Below, in pieces: positions 35,446-43,368 of a stretch of 64,000 bases of DNA; the first letter of the stretch is position 1, and each line of letters starts with the position of its first letter. The notes beneath the pieces were generated by a model, which worked only from the letters and a program-made list of their open reading frames with translations, was not told the origin of the DNA and did not search any database. The stretch covers positions 310,001 to 374,000 of the forward strand of contig NZ_FODV01000005.1 in the NCBI RefSeq assembly GCF_900110465.1, written 5' to 3'. This DNA comes from Halogranum amylolyticum. Its GTDB lineage: Archaea > Halobacteriota > Halobacteria > Halobacteriales > Haloferacaceae. A program made the position numbers and the translations under genes.

Positions 35446-35895
35446 ATGAGCCACGAGTCGCGACAGCTTCGACAGTACGTTGGAATCGGTGCAGGCGTCG
35501 CAGGACTGCTCCTCGCCGCCGTTGTCGGTGTGAGCCAGTATCCGAGTCTCGACGCCGTCTCGACGGTGTATCTCAACGTCGGTATCCTCAGCAGTGGCGT
35601 CACGTTCGTCAGCGCCTGTTTTCTCTCCTACGAGGCCGCCCGTCGGCTGTTGGGACGACTGCTCGGCGTCGCGGTCGTCGGCGCGGGCGTCGTGCTCGCG
35701 AGTTACGGACTACCGGTCGTCGAGGGACTCACCCTCGTCTCGGGTGCGACGCTCGCCGTCGGCGCGGCGGCGCTCAGCGTCGCCGTCGCGACCGGACTCT
35801 CCCGACTCGATCGCGAACTCGGGTTGGAGACGACGCCGGAAGAACGCATCCTGACCGCAGAAGAGTATCTCGCCGCCGGGTTCGACGACGACTGA
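35446..35895 (+). CDS. Small membrane protein, four predicted helices
   Basis: A 149-residue protein with hydrophobic stretches near residues 11-29, 40-60, 70-88 and 93-113, and a soluble acidic tail ending EEYLAAGFDDD. No functional motif is recognised. The ATG at 35446 gives MSHESRQLRQYVGIGAGVAG, a short charged lead into the first helix; the longer frame upstream reads through non-coding sequence. It converges on the bifunctional-nuclease-domain gene with four bases between the stops. Function unknown. Confidence 0.75.
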   Translation: MSHESRQLRQYVGIGAGVAGLLLAAVVGVSQYPSLDAVSTVYLNVGILSSGVTFVSACFLSYEAARRLLGRLLGVAVVGAGVVLASYGLPVVEGLTLVSGATLAVGAAALSVAVATGLSRLDRELGLETTPEERILTAEEYLAAGFDDD

Positions 35896-35899
35896 ACCG

Positions 35900-36376
35900 T
35901 CAGACGTCCCACTCGTCCGGCTCTTCGTCCGCTCTCCCGCCACCGCCGAGGTCGACCGCCGACGGCGGGCGGCCCGCGCTGTCGAGGATCTCGTCGGAGA
36001 CCTCGATCGGACAGTCGACGCGGACGGCGAGCGCGACGGCGTCGCTCGGGCGGGCGTCGAAGACGAATTGTCGTGCCTGGCCGCTCTCGTACCGCTCGGC
36101 GTCGATCTTCGCGTAGAACGTGTTGTCCGCGAGGTCGTCGATTCTGACGCCGTCGATCGCGCCGCCGAACTCGGTCACCATCTCGACGAGGAGGTCGTGC
36201 GTGAGGGGTCGCTCGAACGGCTCGCCGGAGAGGCCGAGTTGGATCGCCTGTGCCTGGTCGCCGGTGACAAAGATGGGGAGGTACTCGCCGCGTGCCGACA
36301 GCACCACCGCCGGAACGTTCGCCCCGTCCGGACCGATTCCGACGGCGATGCCCTCCACTTCGGCAGTGTGGTCCAT
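35900..36376 (-). CDS. Bifunctional nuclease (BFN/DUF151) domain protein
   Basis: A 158-residue protein of the BFN family (DUF151). The core reads YLPIFVTGDQAQAIQLGLSG followed by RPLTHDLLVEMVTEFGG and the DARPSDAVALAVR motif near residue 115, which are the family's defining segments. Plant members show DNase and RNase activity; the archaeal role is unproven. The ATG at 36374-36376 begins MDHTAEVEGIAVG. The C-terminal tail is glycine/acid-rich. A 143-base gap separates it from the regulator at 36520. Confidence 0.88.
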   Translation of the reverse strand: MDHTAEVEGIAVGIGPDGANVPAVVLSARGEYLPIFVTGDQAQAIQLGLSGEPFERPLTHDLLVEMVTEFGGAIDGVRIDDLADNTFYAKIDAERYESGQARQFVFDARPSDAVALAVRVDCPIEVSDEILDSAGRPPSAVDLGGGGRADEEPDEWDV

Positions 36377-36519
36377 GCTACCGTGTTCGTTTCGCGGGTA
36401 TGAATAGCTAGCCCCGACGACCGCCACGACCTCGATCGAAGCGATCACGGGAGTCGACGCGCGTCGAACCCCGACGGATCACTGGCGGATCATTCATACG
36501 GTCGAGGCATCGTCCCACC

Positions 36520-37143
36520 TCACCGGCGGACGTACCAGACGGCGAACGCCAGGCAGAGCACCAGCGCCCCGCCGAGGAAGAAGACCACTCCCGGCGGGAG
36601 CGTGGTCGCCGCCGACGTCGTCGCAGCGGTGTCAGCGGCCACCTGGACGCTCTCCGTGGTCGCCGCGTCGCCGCTGCCGGTCGACGCCAGTCCGAACCAC
36701 GGACCGTCGGTGAGCAGGTACTGGGCGATCAGACTGCCGAATCCGAGAATACCGAGTCCGCCGAGCAGGCGTTTCAGCGCCGCCTTGAGACCGGTCGAGT
36801 CCTCCTCGCGCCCCGCGAAGACGACGAGCGGGCGATTCGAGGGGGCGTACACCTTCATCTCGCGTCCCTTCTCGGAGTAGACGGTGTCGGCGACGGTGAC
36901 GAGGTCCGCGGCTTCGAGCTTGCCGAGGTGGTACTGGACGTTCTGCAGCGAGGTGTCGAGTCGATCGGCGAGCGAGGACGGCGAGTCGGGGTCCTCGTGG
37001 AGCGCCGAGAGGAGCTTTCGCGCCGTCGACGAGGAGAGCGCCGACAGCATCTCGTCGGCGTCCTCGCTGTCGACGCCGATCACCCGCGGTTCGGACGCTT
37101 CGACCGCCGAAGTGTCGGGACTGGAGGGCAACAGCTTCGCCAT
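36520..37143 (-). CDS. ArsR-type winged-helix regulator with membrane anchor
   Basis: A 207-residue protein. Residues 30-105 are a winged helix (SSSTARKLLSALHEDPDSPS, then LADRLDTSLQNVQYHLGKLE), the ArsR-like pattern widespread in haloarchaea. Hydrophobic segments near residues 120-138 and 182-202 with a YVRR end suggest anchoring in the membrane. A Thr/Ala-rich stretch lies between. Such proteins may sense envelope state and bind DNA from the membrane; no target is known. The ATG at 37141-37143 was preferred to a GTG two codons upstream. Confidence 0.82.
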   Translation of the reverse strand: MAKLLPSSPDTSAVEASEPRVIGVDSEDADEMLSALSSSTARKLLSALHEDPDSPSSLADRLDTSLQNVQYHLGKLEAADLVTVADTVYSEKGREMKVYAPSNRPLVVFAGREEDSTGLKAALKRLLGGLGILGFGSLIAQYLLTDGPWFGLASTGSGDAATTESVQVAADTAATTSAATTLPPGVVFFLGGALVLCLAFAVWYVRR

Positions 37144-37269
37144 ACGCACCCATACAGCGCAGGGGGAGACAAACCTGTTGCTCGACGTGACTTCCGGTCG
37201 ACATATCTACGCCCCCGCCGAGGCGTCCGAGTTCGAGAGGTTTTTCACCGACAGGTCGGTGATACGCCC

Positions 37270-37500
37270 GTGTTCGACGAACTCGGACGCGGCGAACTGC
37301 TCGTCGCCGCGACCTACGCCTGCTCGGGACTGCTCGTCGCGCTCAGTGCGGTCAGGGACCCTGCCGTCCCCCTCGGCGGCGGACTGCTCGCGTCGGTCGC
37401 GCTCGTCTCGATCCCGCCGGTCGTCCTCCGAGAGATCGTGGCGACGAAGCGACTCGCGAACCCCCGCTTCGGCGACGACGTCACACTCGCGGACGACTAG
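37270..37500 (+). CDS. Small membrane protein, two predicted helices
   Basis: A 76-residue protein starting at GTG 37270-37272; no ATG fits. VFDELGRGELLVAATYACSG leads into the first hydrophobic segment, and a second follows near residues 38-55 before a charged end (LREIVATKRLANPRFGDD). The composition is that of a real gene. It is divergent from the membrane regulator at 36520 and converges on glycerate kinase; the two stop codons overlap in the palindrome CTAG at 37497-37500. Function unknown. Confidence 0.6.
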   Translation: MFDELGRGELLVAATYACSGLLVALSAVRDPAVPLGGGLLASVALVSIPPVVLREIVATKRLANPRFGDDVTLADD

Positions 37501-38843
37501 CGCTCCGACCCCTCGTCGTCGACGACCAACACTCGCAGGTCGTTGACGTTCGTCCCCGTCGGCCCCGTCCGGACGACGGCGTCTCGCTCCTCGAGATACG
37601 GGAAGGCGTCGTTGTCGGCGAGCGCCTCGCGCGCCGCTTCGGGGTCCGAGACCGTCTCGCCGTCGACGAGCGCGCCGGCGACGTCGACGCCGCCGTCGCG
37701 GCCGTCGGTGTCGACCGCCCCGAGCACCGTCCGCGAACCGCCGAGTTCCAGCGCCGCCGCGAGCGCGAACTCCTGGTTCGGTCCGCCGCGACCGTCGCCG
37801 CGGACGGTGACGGTGGTTTCGCCACCGGCGAGCACGACGGCGGGCGTCGGGACGGGGTTGCCGGTCGTCACCGCCTCCTCACCGACGGCGACGTGGCTCT
37901 TGGCCGCCTCGCGGGCCTCGCCGCGAATCCGCGAGGAGAGGATGCAGGTCTCGTAGCCCCGCTCTCGTGCCACCGAGCGGGCCGCATCGAGCGCGGTGAA
38001 CCCGTCGGCGAGCACGTGGTTCGTCACGCGCTCGAACACCGGGTCGTCGGCACGGGGCGTCTCCGCGACGTCGCCGGCGACGCCCGCTTCGAGTCGCTCG
38101 CGGACCGACTCGGGCGCGTCGATTCCGTACCTTTCGAGCACGGCCAGCGCCTCCGCGAACGTCGAGTCGTCGGGAGCGGTCGGACCGCTGGCGATGACGC
38201 CGAGGTCGTTGCCGACGACGTCGCTGAGCACGAGTCCGACCACCGTCGCCGGCGACGCCGCGCGGGCCAACTGGCCGCCCTTGACCGCCGAGAGATGTTT
38301 CCTGACGGCGTTGATCTCATCGATCTCTGCACCGGACTCCAGGAGGTCGGTCGTCGTCCGCTGGAGGTCGTCCAGCGAGATGCCCTCCGCGGGCGCGGCG
38401 AGCAACGCGCTCGCGCCGCCGGTGACGACGCCTAACACGAGCGTCCGCTCGTCGGCGTCGGTCAGAAGATCGAGGATGCGTCGCGCACCCTCGACGCCCG
38501 CCTCGTCCGGGACAGGGTGCGACCCGACGACGACGTCGACGTACTCCGTCTCCTCGGGGTCGCGCGTGACGACGACGCCGTCGGTGATTCGGTCGCCGAG
38601 CACCGCCTCGAGCGCCGTCGTGACGCCGCCGCCGGCCTTACCGCCGCCGACGACGAGGACGCGGTCATAGTCGGCGAGGTCGTACGTGGCGTCCTGAATC
38701 GTGAACGTGCCGCCGTCGAGCGAGACGGAGTCGTGGACGACCTGTTCGGGGTGGGCGGCGTCGACGCCCGCCTCGATGCAGGCGAGCGCGGTCTCGTGGG
38801 CCGACGTCTCGGCGAGCGCGTCGGCGTCCTCGATCTCGGTCAT
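37497..38843 (-). CDS. Glycerate 2-kinase (MOFRL/DUF4147 family)
   Basis: A 448-residue class II glycerate kinase, expected to make 2-phosphoglycerate from glycerate and ATP. DRVLVVGGGKAGGGVTTALE near residue 60 and LGVVTGGASALLAAPAEGIS near residue 137 form the first domain. The C-terminal MOFRL domain includes AVVLAGGETTVTVRGDGRGG and DTDGRDGGVDVAGALVD. Length agrees with archaeal enzymes of the branched Entner-Doudoroff or glycerate route. The phosphate position rests on family knowledge. The stop overlaps the stop of the small membrane gene on the other strand. Confidence 0.92.
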   Translation of the reverse strand: MTEIEDADALAETSAHETALACIEAGVDAAHPEQVVHDSVSLDGGTFTIQDATYDLADYDRVLVVGGGKAGGGVTTALEAVLGDRITDGVVVTRDPEETEYVDVVVGSHPVPDEAGVEGARRILDLLTDADERTLVLGVVTGGASALLAAPAEGISLDDLQRTTTDLLESGAEIDEINAVRKHLSAVKGGQLARAASPATVVGLVLSDVVGNDLGVIASGPTAPDDSTFAEALAVLERYGIDAPESVRERLEAGVAGDVAETPRADDPVFERVTNHVLADGFTALDAARSVARERGYETCILSSRIRGEAREAAKSHVAVGEEAVTTGNPVPTPAVVLAGGETTVTVRGDGRGGPNQEFALAAALELGGSRTVLGAVDTDGRDGGVDVAGALVDGETVSDPEAAREALADNDAFPYLEERDAVVRTGPTGTNVNDLRVLVVDDEGSER

Positions 38844-38980
38844 ACCGGTGGGTCACGGTCGACCGGGAAAAACGCACCCGCTGCGGAGGAGATTGCGACG
38901 GGACGTCGACAGCGTCGCATCCGATCGTCGGTTCGCCAGTCCGACAACGGTAAACCCCGGGGGAATGTAGCGACTCGTCA

Positions 38981-40642
38981 ATGAGTAACCGTGCGGAGTC
39001 TGCCCCCCAAGAGGGGAACGTGCGCGTGGTCGGGACGGCGCACGTCTCGGCGGACAGCGTCCGCGAGGTCGAAGAGACCATCGAGGCGGAGCGTCCCGAC
39101 GTCGTCGCCGTCGAACTCGACGAGGGGCGATACCGCCAGTTGCAGGGCGAGACGCCCGACGACCTCGACGCGGGCGATCTACTGCGAGGCAACACCGTCT
39201 TCCAGTTCATCGCTTACTGGATGCTCTCCTACGTGCAGGCGCGGATGGGCGAGAAGTTCGACATCCAACCCGGGGCCGACATGCTGGCCGCCGTCGAGAC
39301 CGCCGAGGAGTACGGGCTCGACGTCGCGCTCGTCGACCGGGACATCCAGACGACCATCCAGCGTTTCTGGCGACGGATGGGGTTCGTCGAGAAGCTGCGG
39401 ATGGTCGGCGGACTCGCCTTCGGCGTCACCGACAGCCGCGTCGTGGGGCTGATGTTCGGCCTGCTGGTCGGAATCGTCGTCGGCCCCGTCATCGGCCTGT
39501 TCGGCGGGGCGTTCGGCGTCACCGACGCGCTGCTCGCGCGGGTCGCCGGCGGGGTCGTCCTCGGCGCCGGTGTCGGTCTCGCGCTGAGTTTCGTCGGCGA
39601 CCTGTTCCTCGACGGTGACGACAGCCTCCTGCTCGCCGTCGGCGGCGGCATCACCGTCGCGATGGTGAGTGCGACGCTCGGCGTCGGCAGCGGTCTCGTC
39701 GGCGGGTTCGTGGCACAGGCGGTCGGCAGCATGGCGCTCGGCCTGTTCGTCGGCGCGCTGGTCGGCGTCGTCGCCGGGAGCGTCTTCGCCGTGACGGGGC
39801 TCGACGTCGAAGACGACTACGAGGAGCTCGACATGTCCGAACTGACCGATAAAGACGTCGTCACCGTGATGATGGAGGAGTTCCGCGAGTTCAGCCCCGG
39901 TGGGGCCGAGGCGCTCATCGACGAGCGCGACGCCTACATCGCCCACCAGCTCGTCGCGCTGCGGTCGCAGGGTCGAAACGTCGTCGCCGTCGTCGGCGCG
40001 GGTCACCGCGAGGGGATCGAACGCTACCTCGCGAACCCCGAAACGCTCCCGCCGATGGAGTCGCTCGTCGGCGAGGCCGAGAGCAGCGGTGTCCCGTGGT
40101 TCAAACTGTTCGGGGCGGCCATGTCCGTCGGCTTCCTCGCCTTCTTCGTCCTCCTGGCGATGGCGGGGGTCCGAAACGAGTTCCTCCTGCGACTGTTCGC
40201 CGCCTGGTTCGTCGTCAACGGCGTCTTCGCGGCCGGCCTCGCCAAACTGGCCGGGGCGCGCTGGTCGTCGGCCGCCGTCGGCGGCGGCGTCGCCTGGATG
40301 ACGTCGGTCAACCCCCTGCTCGCGCCGGGGTGGTTCACCGGCTACATGGAACTGCGACACACGAACGTCAACGTCACCGACATCGCGACACTGAACGAAC
40401 TGCTCGCCGACGAACAGCGACCCATCCGCGACATCGTCAGTGATATGTTCGACGTCCCGCTTTTCAAACTCATCATGGTCGTCGCGATGACCAACATCGG
40501 CAGTCTCGTCGCCAGCATCCTCTTTGCGACGTACATCCTGCCGCTGTTCGGAGCCGAACTCGGGGGTGTCGACGGGGTCACGCGCCTGATGGTCCAGGGT
40601 GCGACGCGGAGCTTCGACCTCATCGTGGGGGGGCTGACGTGA
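38981..40642 (+). CDS. TraB/PrgY family membrane protein with glycine-rich insert
   Basis: A 553-residue TraB-family protein. VRVVGTAHVSADSVREVEET opens the domain, VAVELDEGRYRQL follows, and VVAVVGAGHREGIERYL ends it; these histidine motifs are those of the TraB/PrgY/Tiki group of putative metalloproteases. Between about residues 145 and 285 lies a glycine-rich hydrophobic insert with several possible membrane segments, which makes it longer than the roughly 390-residue methanogen forms. Four or more membrane helices follow. The stop overlaps the GTG start of the M50 protease. Confidence 0.88.
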   Translation: MSNRAESAPQEGNVRVVGTAHVSADSVREVEETIEAERPDVVAVELDEGRYRQLQGETPDDLDAGDLLRGNTVFQFIAYWMLSYVQARMGEKFDIQPGADMLAAVETAEEYGLDVALVDRDIQTTIQRFWRRMGFVEKLRMVGGLAFGVTDSRVVGLMFGLLVGIVVGPVIGLFGGAFGVTDALLARVAGGVVLGAGVGLALSFVGDLFLDGDDSLLLAVGGGITVAMVSATLGVGSGLVGGFVAQAVGSMALGLFVGALVGVVAGSVFAVTGLDVEDDYEELDMSELTDKDVVTVMMEEFREFSPGGAEALIDERDAYIAHQLVALRSQGRNVVAVVGAGHREGIERYLANPETLPPMESLVGEAESSGVPWFKLFGAAMSVGFLAFFVLLAMAGVRNEFLLRLFAAWFVVNGVFAAGLAKLAGARWSSAAVGGGVAWMTSVNPLLAPGWFTGYMELRHTNVNVTDIATLNELLADEQRPIRDIVSDMFDVPLFKLIMVVAMTNIGSLVASILFATYILPLFGAELGGVDGVTRLMVQGATRSFDLIVGGLT

Positions 40643-41256
40643 ACCTGAGTTTCAGCGCCCGCGAGATGGGCGACCTCGTCGTCGCGTGGCTGGCGCTGGG
40701 TCTCGCCTTCGCCATCTTCTTCGAACGCGGCGCGACGGGCTTTCTCCAGTCGGGTGTCGTCTACCCCCTCGTCGTCAGTCTCCTGACTGCTGGCGTCGGC
40801 TTCCTCCTGCACGAACTGGCCCACAAGGTGGTCGCGGTCCGCTTCGACCAGGTCGCGGAGTTCCGCGCGGACTACAGCATGCTGTTCGTCGCCGTCATGA
40901 GCGCCGTCGTCGGCTTCCTGTTCGCCGCCCCCGGTGCGGTCCACCACCGCGGTTACCTGACCGAGCGGGAACACGGTCTCATCGCCTTCGCCGGCCCGGT
41001 GATGAACCTCCTGTTGGCGGGCGTCTCCGTCCCGCTGCTCGTGTTCGGTGTCTCGGCCGGTTCCGACCTGATCACCGAGATCGGCGCGAAGGGGCTCGCC
41101 ATCAACCTCTTCTTGGCCGCGTTCAACCTCATCCCGTTCGGCGGCCTCGACGGGAAGACGGTCGTCGGCTGGAGCAAGGTGGTGTGGTTCGTGAGCTTCG
41201 TCGTCAGCGCGGCGCTCGCGTTCTTCGTCGTCTTCGTGCGACAGATCGGGTTCTGA
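40639..41256 (+). CDS. Site-2-protease-like zinc metallopeptidase (M50)
   Basis: A 205-residue membrane protease. LLHELAHKVVAVRF near residue 57 is the HExxH zinc motif inside a membrane helix, and NLIPFGGLDGKTV near residue 157 is the second zinc-ligand motif. This is the minimal M50 core without PDZ or CBS domains. It would cut membrane-embedded substrates. The GTG at 40639-40641 overlaps the TraB stop by four bases (GTGA), so the two proteins are probably made in fixed proportion and may work together. Confidence 0.9.
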   Translation: MNLSFSAREMGDLVVAWLALGLAFAIFFERGATGFLQSGVVYPLVVSLLTAGVGFLLHELAHKVVAVRFDQVAEFRADYSMLFVAVMSAVVGFLFAAPGAVHHRGYLTEREHGLIAFAGPVMNLLLAGVSVPLLVFGVSAGSDLITEIGAKGLAINLFLAAFNLIPFGGLDGKTVVGWSKVVWFVSFVVSAALAFFVVFVRQIGF

Positions 41257-41323
41257 CGCTCCTCGCTGCTGTTCTCTTCCGAAGAACTGTCGAGTGCTCG
41301 TCCGACGCCGAGAGCGACGGTCG

Positions 41324-41575
41324 CTATCTGTTCTCCGGCCGGCCGGAGACGACGCGGAGCCCACCACAGATCTGCTCGACGGACGGGTCCGACGAGGGGC
41401 GCTCCGAGAGCGGGACGAGACTCAACAGCTCCTCGTCCTCCGTCTCTACCCACTCGACTCCGGACTCCGTGTCCCAGACACAGGGCGTCCACGCCCCCGA
41501 CTCGAACCGCTCCCAGATGTCTACGTCGCCGTAGTAACGGCCGTCACTGCCTCGATAGATATTCCCTTCTCCCAT
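41324..41575 (-). CDS. Small hypothetical protein
   Basis: An 83-residue acidic protein beginning MGEGNIYRGSDGRYYGDVDI. It has several Trp and Tyr residues, two well-separated cysteines and no membrane segment. A VDIWERFESGAW segment suggests a small beta fold. I recognise no family. The composition supports a true gene on this strand. It converges on the M50 protease with 67 bases between, and an AT-rich promoter-like stretch at about 41600-41640 lies upstream. Confidence 0.6.
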   Translation of the reverse strand: MGEGNIYRGSDGRYYGDVDIWERFESGAWTPCVWDTESGVEWVETEDEELLSLVPLSERPSSDPSVEQICGGLRVVSGRPENR

Positions 41576-41982
41576 GAGAGACTACAACGGTTCTCCATCC
41601 GAATAAGAGTTGTCACTATAACAGAATATTACAGAGATTGAATTGTCGATACAAATGGATAGTTCTCTTCGAACATGTCTACGGGCATGTCGGCCGGCCT
41701 CCACTCCGCCGCGACGCGCGGAGTGGAGGCCGTTCGACGTCCTCTCGAACGCGAACTCGGGGGAGGCGTTTCGAGCAGGCCCGTCCCCGAGTGTGGCATC
41801 CCGGCAGTCGCCCGCATCCAATGCAGGCAACTAGAGTACCATAGATTACTATATCAATGTTGTTGTGAAAATCCGAGTGAACCAGAGTAGTGCGATGAAG
41901 GGCCGCCTCGTTGCTTCGTCCGGAACTGCGTCCGAGAACGGCGAGTACGCCTTTGTGCGATGGGCGCGACAACGGTACCGAG
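41576..41982. other. Low-GC non-coding stretch with stem-loops
   Basis: These 407 bases hold no gene that I trust. Two AT-rich blocks (41600-41680 and 41835-41880) flank a GC-rich core with a 15-bp perfect hairpin at 41695-41732 and a weaker 7-bp one at 41756-41791. Short open frames on both strands cross the area but none has haloarchaeal composition. It may be a mobile-element remnant or a structured RNA, and it also holds the promoters for the genes at 41324 and 41983. Confidence 0.55.
41695..41732. repeat. 15-bp perfect hairpin
   Basis: The left arm at 41695-41709 begins CGGCCTCCACT and is perfectly complementary to the right arm at 41718-41732, with the 8-base loop CGCGACGC. It is not followed by a T run, so it does not look like a terminator. 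Subterminal hairpins of IS200/IS605-type elements have a similar shape, but no transposase is present. Confidence 0.7.
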
Positions 41983-43368
41983 ATGGAGTCCATCAATCCG
42001 GCGACCGGCGAGCGGATCGACTCGTACGAGGAGCACACCGAGAGCGAGATCGACGACGCGCTCGACCACGCCACCGAGACGTTCGCGGAGTGGCGCGAGA
42101 CCTCCTTCGCACACCGGCGGACGCTGATGGAGAACGCCGCCGACGTGCTTCGCGAGAACGAAGAGCAGTACGCCTCCCTGATGACCGAGGAGATGGGCAA
42201 ACCGATCGAGCAGGCCCGTTCGGAGATCGAGAAGTGTGCGTGGGTCTGCGAGTACTACGCCGAGACGGCCGAGGAGCACCTCCAGGACGAGGTCCTCGGC
42301 GCGGAGTCCGACGCCCACGCGTTCGTGAGCTACGAGCCACTGGGGCCGGTGCTGGCGGTAATGCCGTGGAACTTCCCCTTCTGGCAGGTGTTCCGCTTCG
42401 CCGCACCCAACCTCTGTGCCGGCAACGTCGGCCTGCTCAAACACGCCTCGAACGTGCCGGGCTGTGCGAAGGCGATCGAAGAGGTGTTCCGCGAGGCCGG
42501 GTTCCCGGAGGGGGCGTTCACGTCGCTTCTGGCCGACTCCGACGAGATGAACGACGTCATCGACGACGAACGCGTGAAGGCCGTGACGCTCACCGGCAGC
42601 GAACCCGCGGGGCGTGCCGTCGCGGAGCGCGCCGGCGGGAACCTGAAGAAGACCGTCCTCGAACTCGGCGGTAGCGACCCGTTCGTCGTCCTCGACGACG
42701 CGCATCTGGAGGAGACCGTCGAGAAGGCCGCACAGGGACGACTCCAGAACTCCGGACAGTCCTGTATCGCCGCCAAGCGGTTCATCGTTCACACGGACGT
42801 CTACGACGAGTTCGTCGAGCGGTTCGTCGAGGAGATGGAGTCGTGGACCGTCGGCGACCCCGGCGACGAGGAGACGGAGGTCGGCCCACAGGCCCGCGAG
42901 GACCTGCTTGAGGAGCTCCACGAACAGGTACAGGACACTGTCGACGCCGGGGCGGACTGTCGACTCGGCGGTGAACCGCTGGACCGCGAGGGGGCGTTCT
43001 ACCCGCCGACCGTCCTCGTCGACGTCCCCGAAGACTCCCCGGCAGCGACCGAGGAGACGTTCGGTCCGGCGGCGGCCGTCTTCGAGGTCGACGACGAGGA
43101 GGAGGCGCTGCGACTCGCCAACGACAGCTCCTTCGGCCTCGGCGCGAGCGTCTGGACGGGCGACCTCGAACGCGGCGAGCGGTTCGCCCGCGGGTTCGAG
43201 GCGGGCTGTTGTTTCGTCAACGAGGTCGTCAAGTCCGACCCGCGCGTGCCGTTCGGCGGCGTCAAGAACTCCGGCTACGGACGCGAGCTGGCAGCAGAGG
43301 GGATCCGCGAGTTCGTCAACCGGAAGACCGTCTGGGTCCAACACGGCCTGAGCGGTGAGGTCGAATGA
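41983..43368 (+). CDS. NAD(P)-dependent aldehyde dehydrogenase, succinate-semialdehyde type
   Basis: A 461-residue ALDH. VMPWNFPFWQVFRFAAPNL near residue 125 is the cofactor-side motif. The catalytic glutamate lies in TVLELGGSDPFVV, and the catalytic cysteine in QNSGQSCIAAKRFIV near residue 260. The overall pattern matches the Sad/GabD-like subgroup, so succinate semialdehyde is the first guess as substrate. The ATG at 41983 gives MESINPATGERIDSYEE, the family start. It overlaps the thiamine enzyme by four bases, so the two form an operon that may decarboxylate a 2-oxo acid and oxidise the aldehyde. Confidence 0.92.
   Translation: MESINPATGERIDSYEEHTESEIDDALDHATETFAEWRETSFAHRRTLMENAADVLRENEEQYASLMTEEMGKPIEQARSEIEKCAWVCEYYAETAEEHLQDEVLGAESDAHAFVSYEPLGPVLAVMPWNFPFWQVFRFAAPNLCAGNVGLLKHASNVPGCAKAIEEVFREAGFPEGAFTSLLADSDEMNDVIDDERVKAVTLTGSEPAGRAVAERAGGNLKKTVLELGGSDPFVVLDDAHLEETVEKAAQGRLQNSGQSCIAAKRFIVHTDVYDEFVERFVEEMESWTVGDPGDEETEVGPQAREDLLEELHEQVQDTVDAGADCRLGGEPLDREGAFYPPTVLVDVPEDSPAATEETFGPAAAVFEVDDEEEALRLANDSSFGLGASVWTGDLERGERFARGFEAGCCFVNEVVKSDPRVPFGGVKNSGYGRELAAEGIREFVNRKTVWVQHGLSGEVE

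Noticed and set aside
41582..41890. Several 60-80 codon frames on both strands of the hairpin islet
   Set aside because: They overlap each other, cross the hairpin and have non-haloarchaeal composition; none could be preferred.
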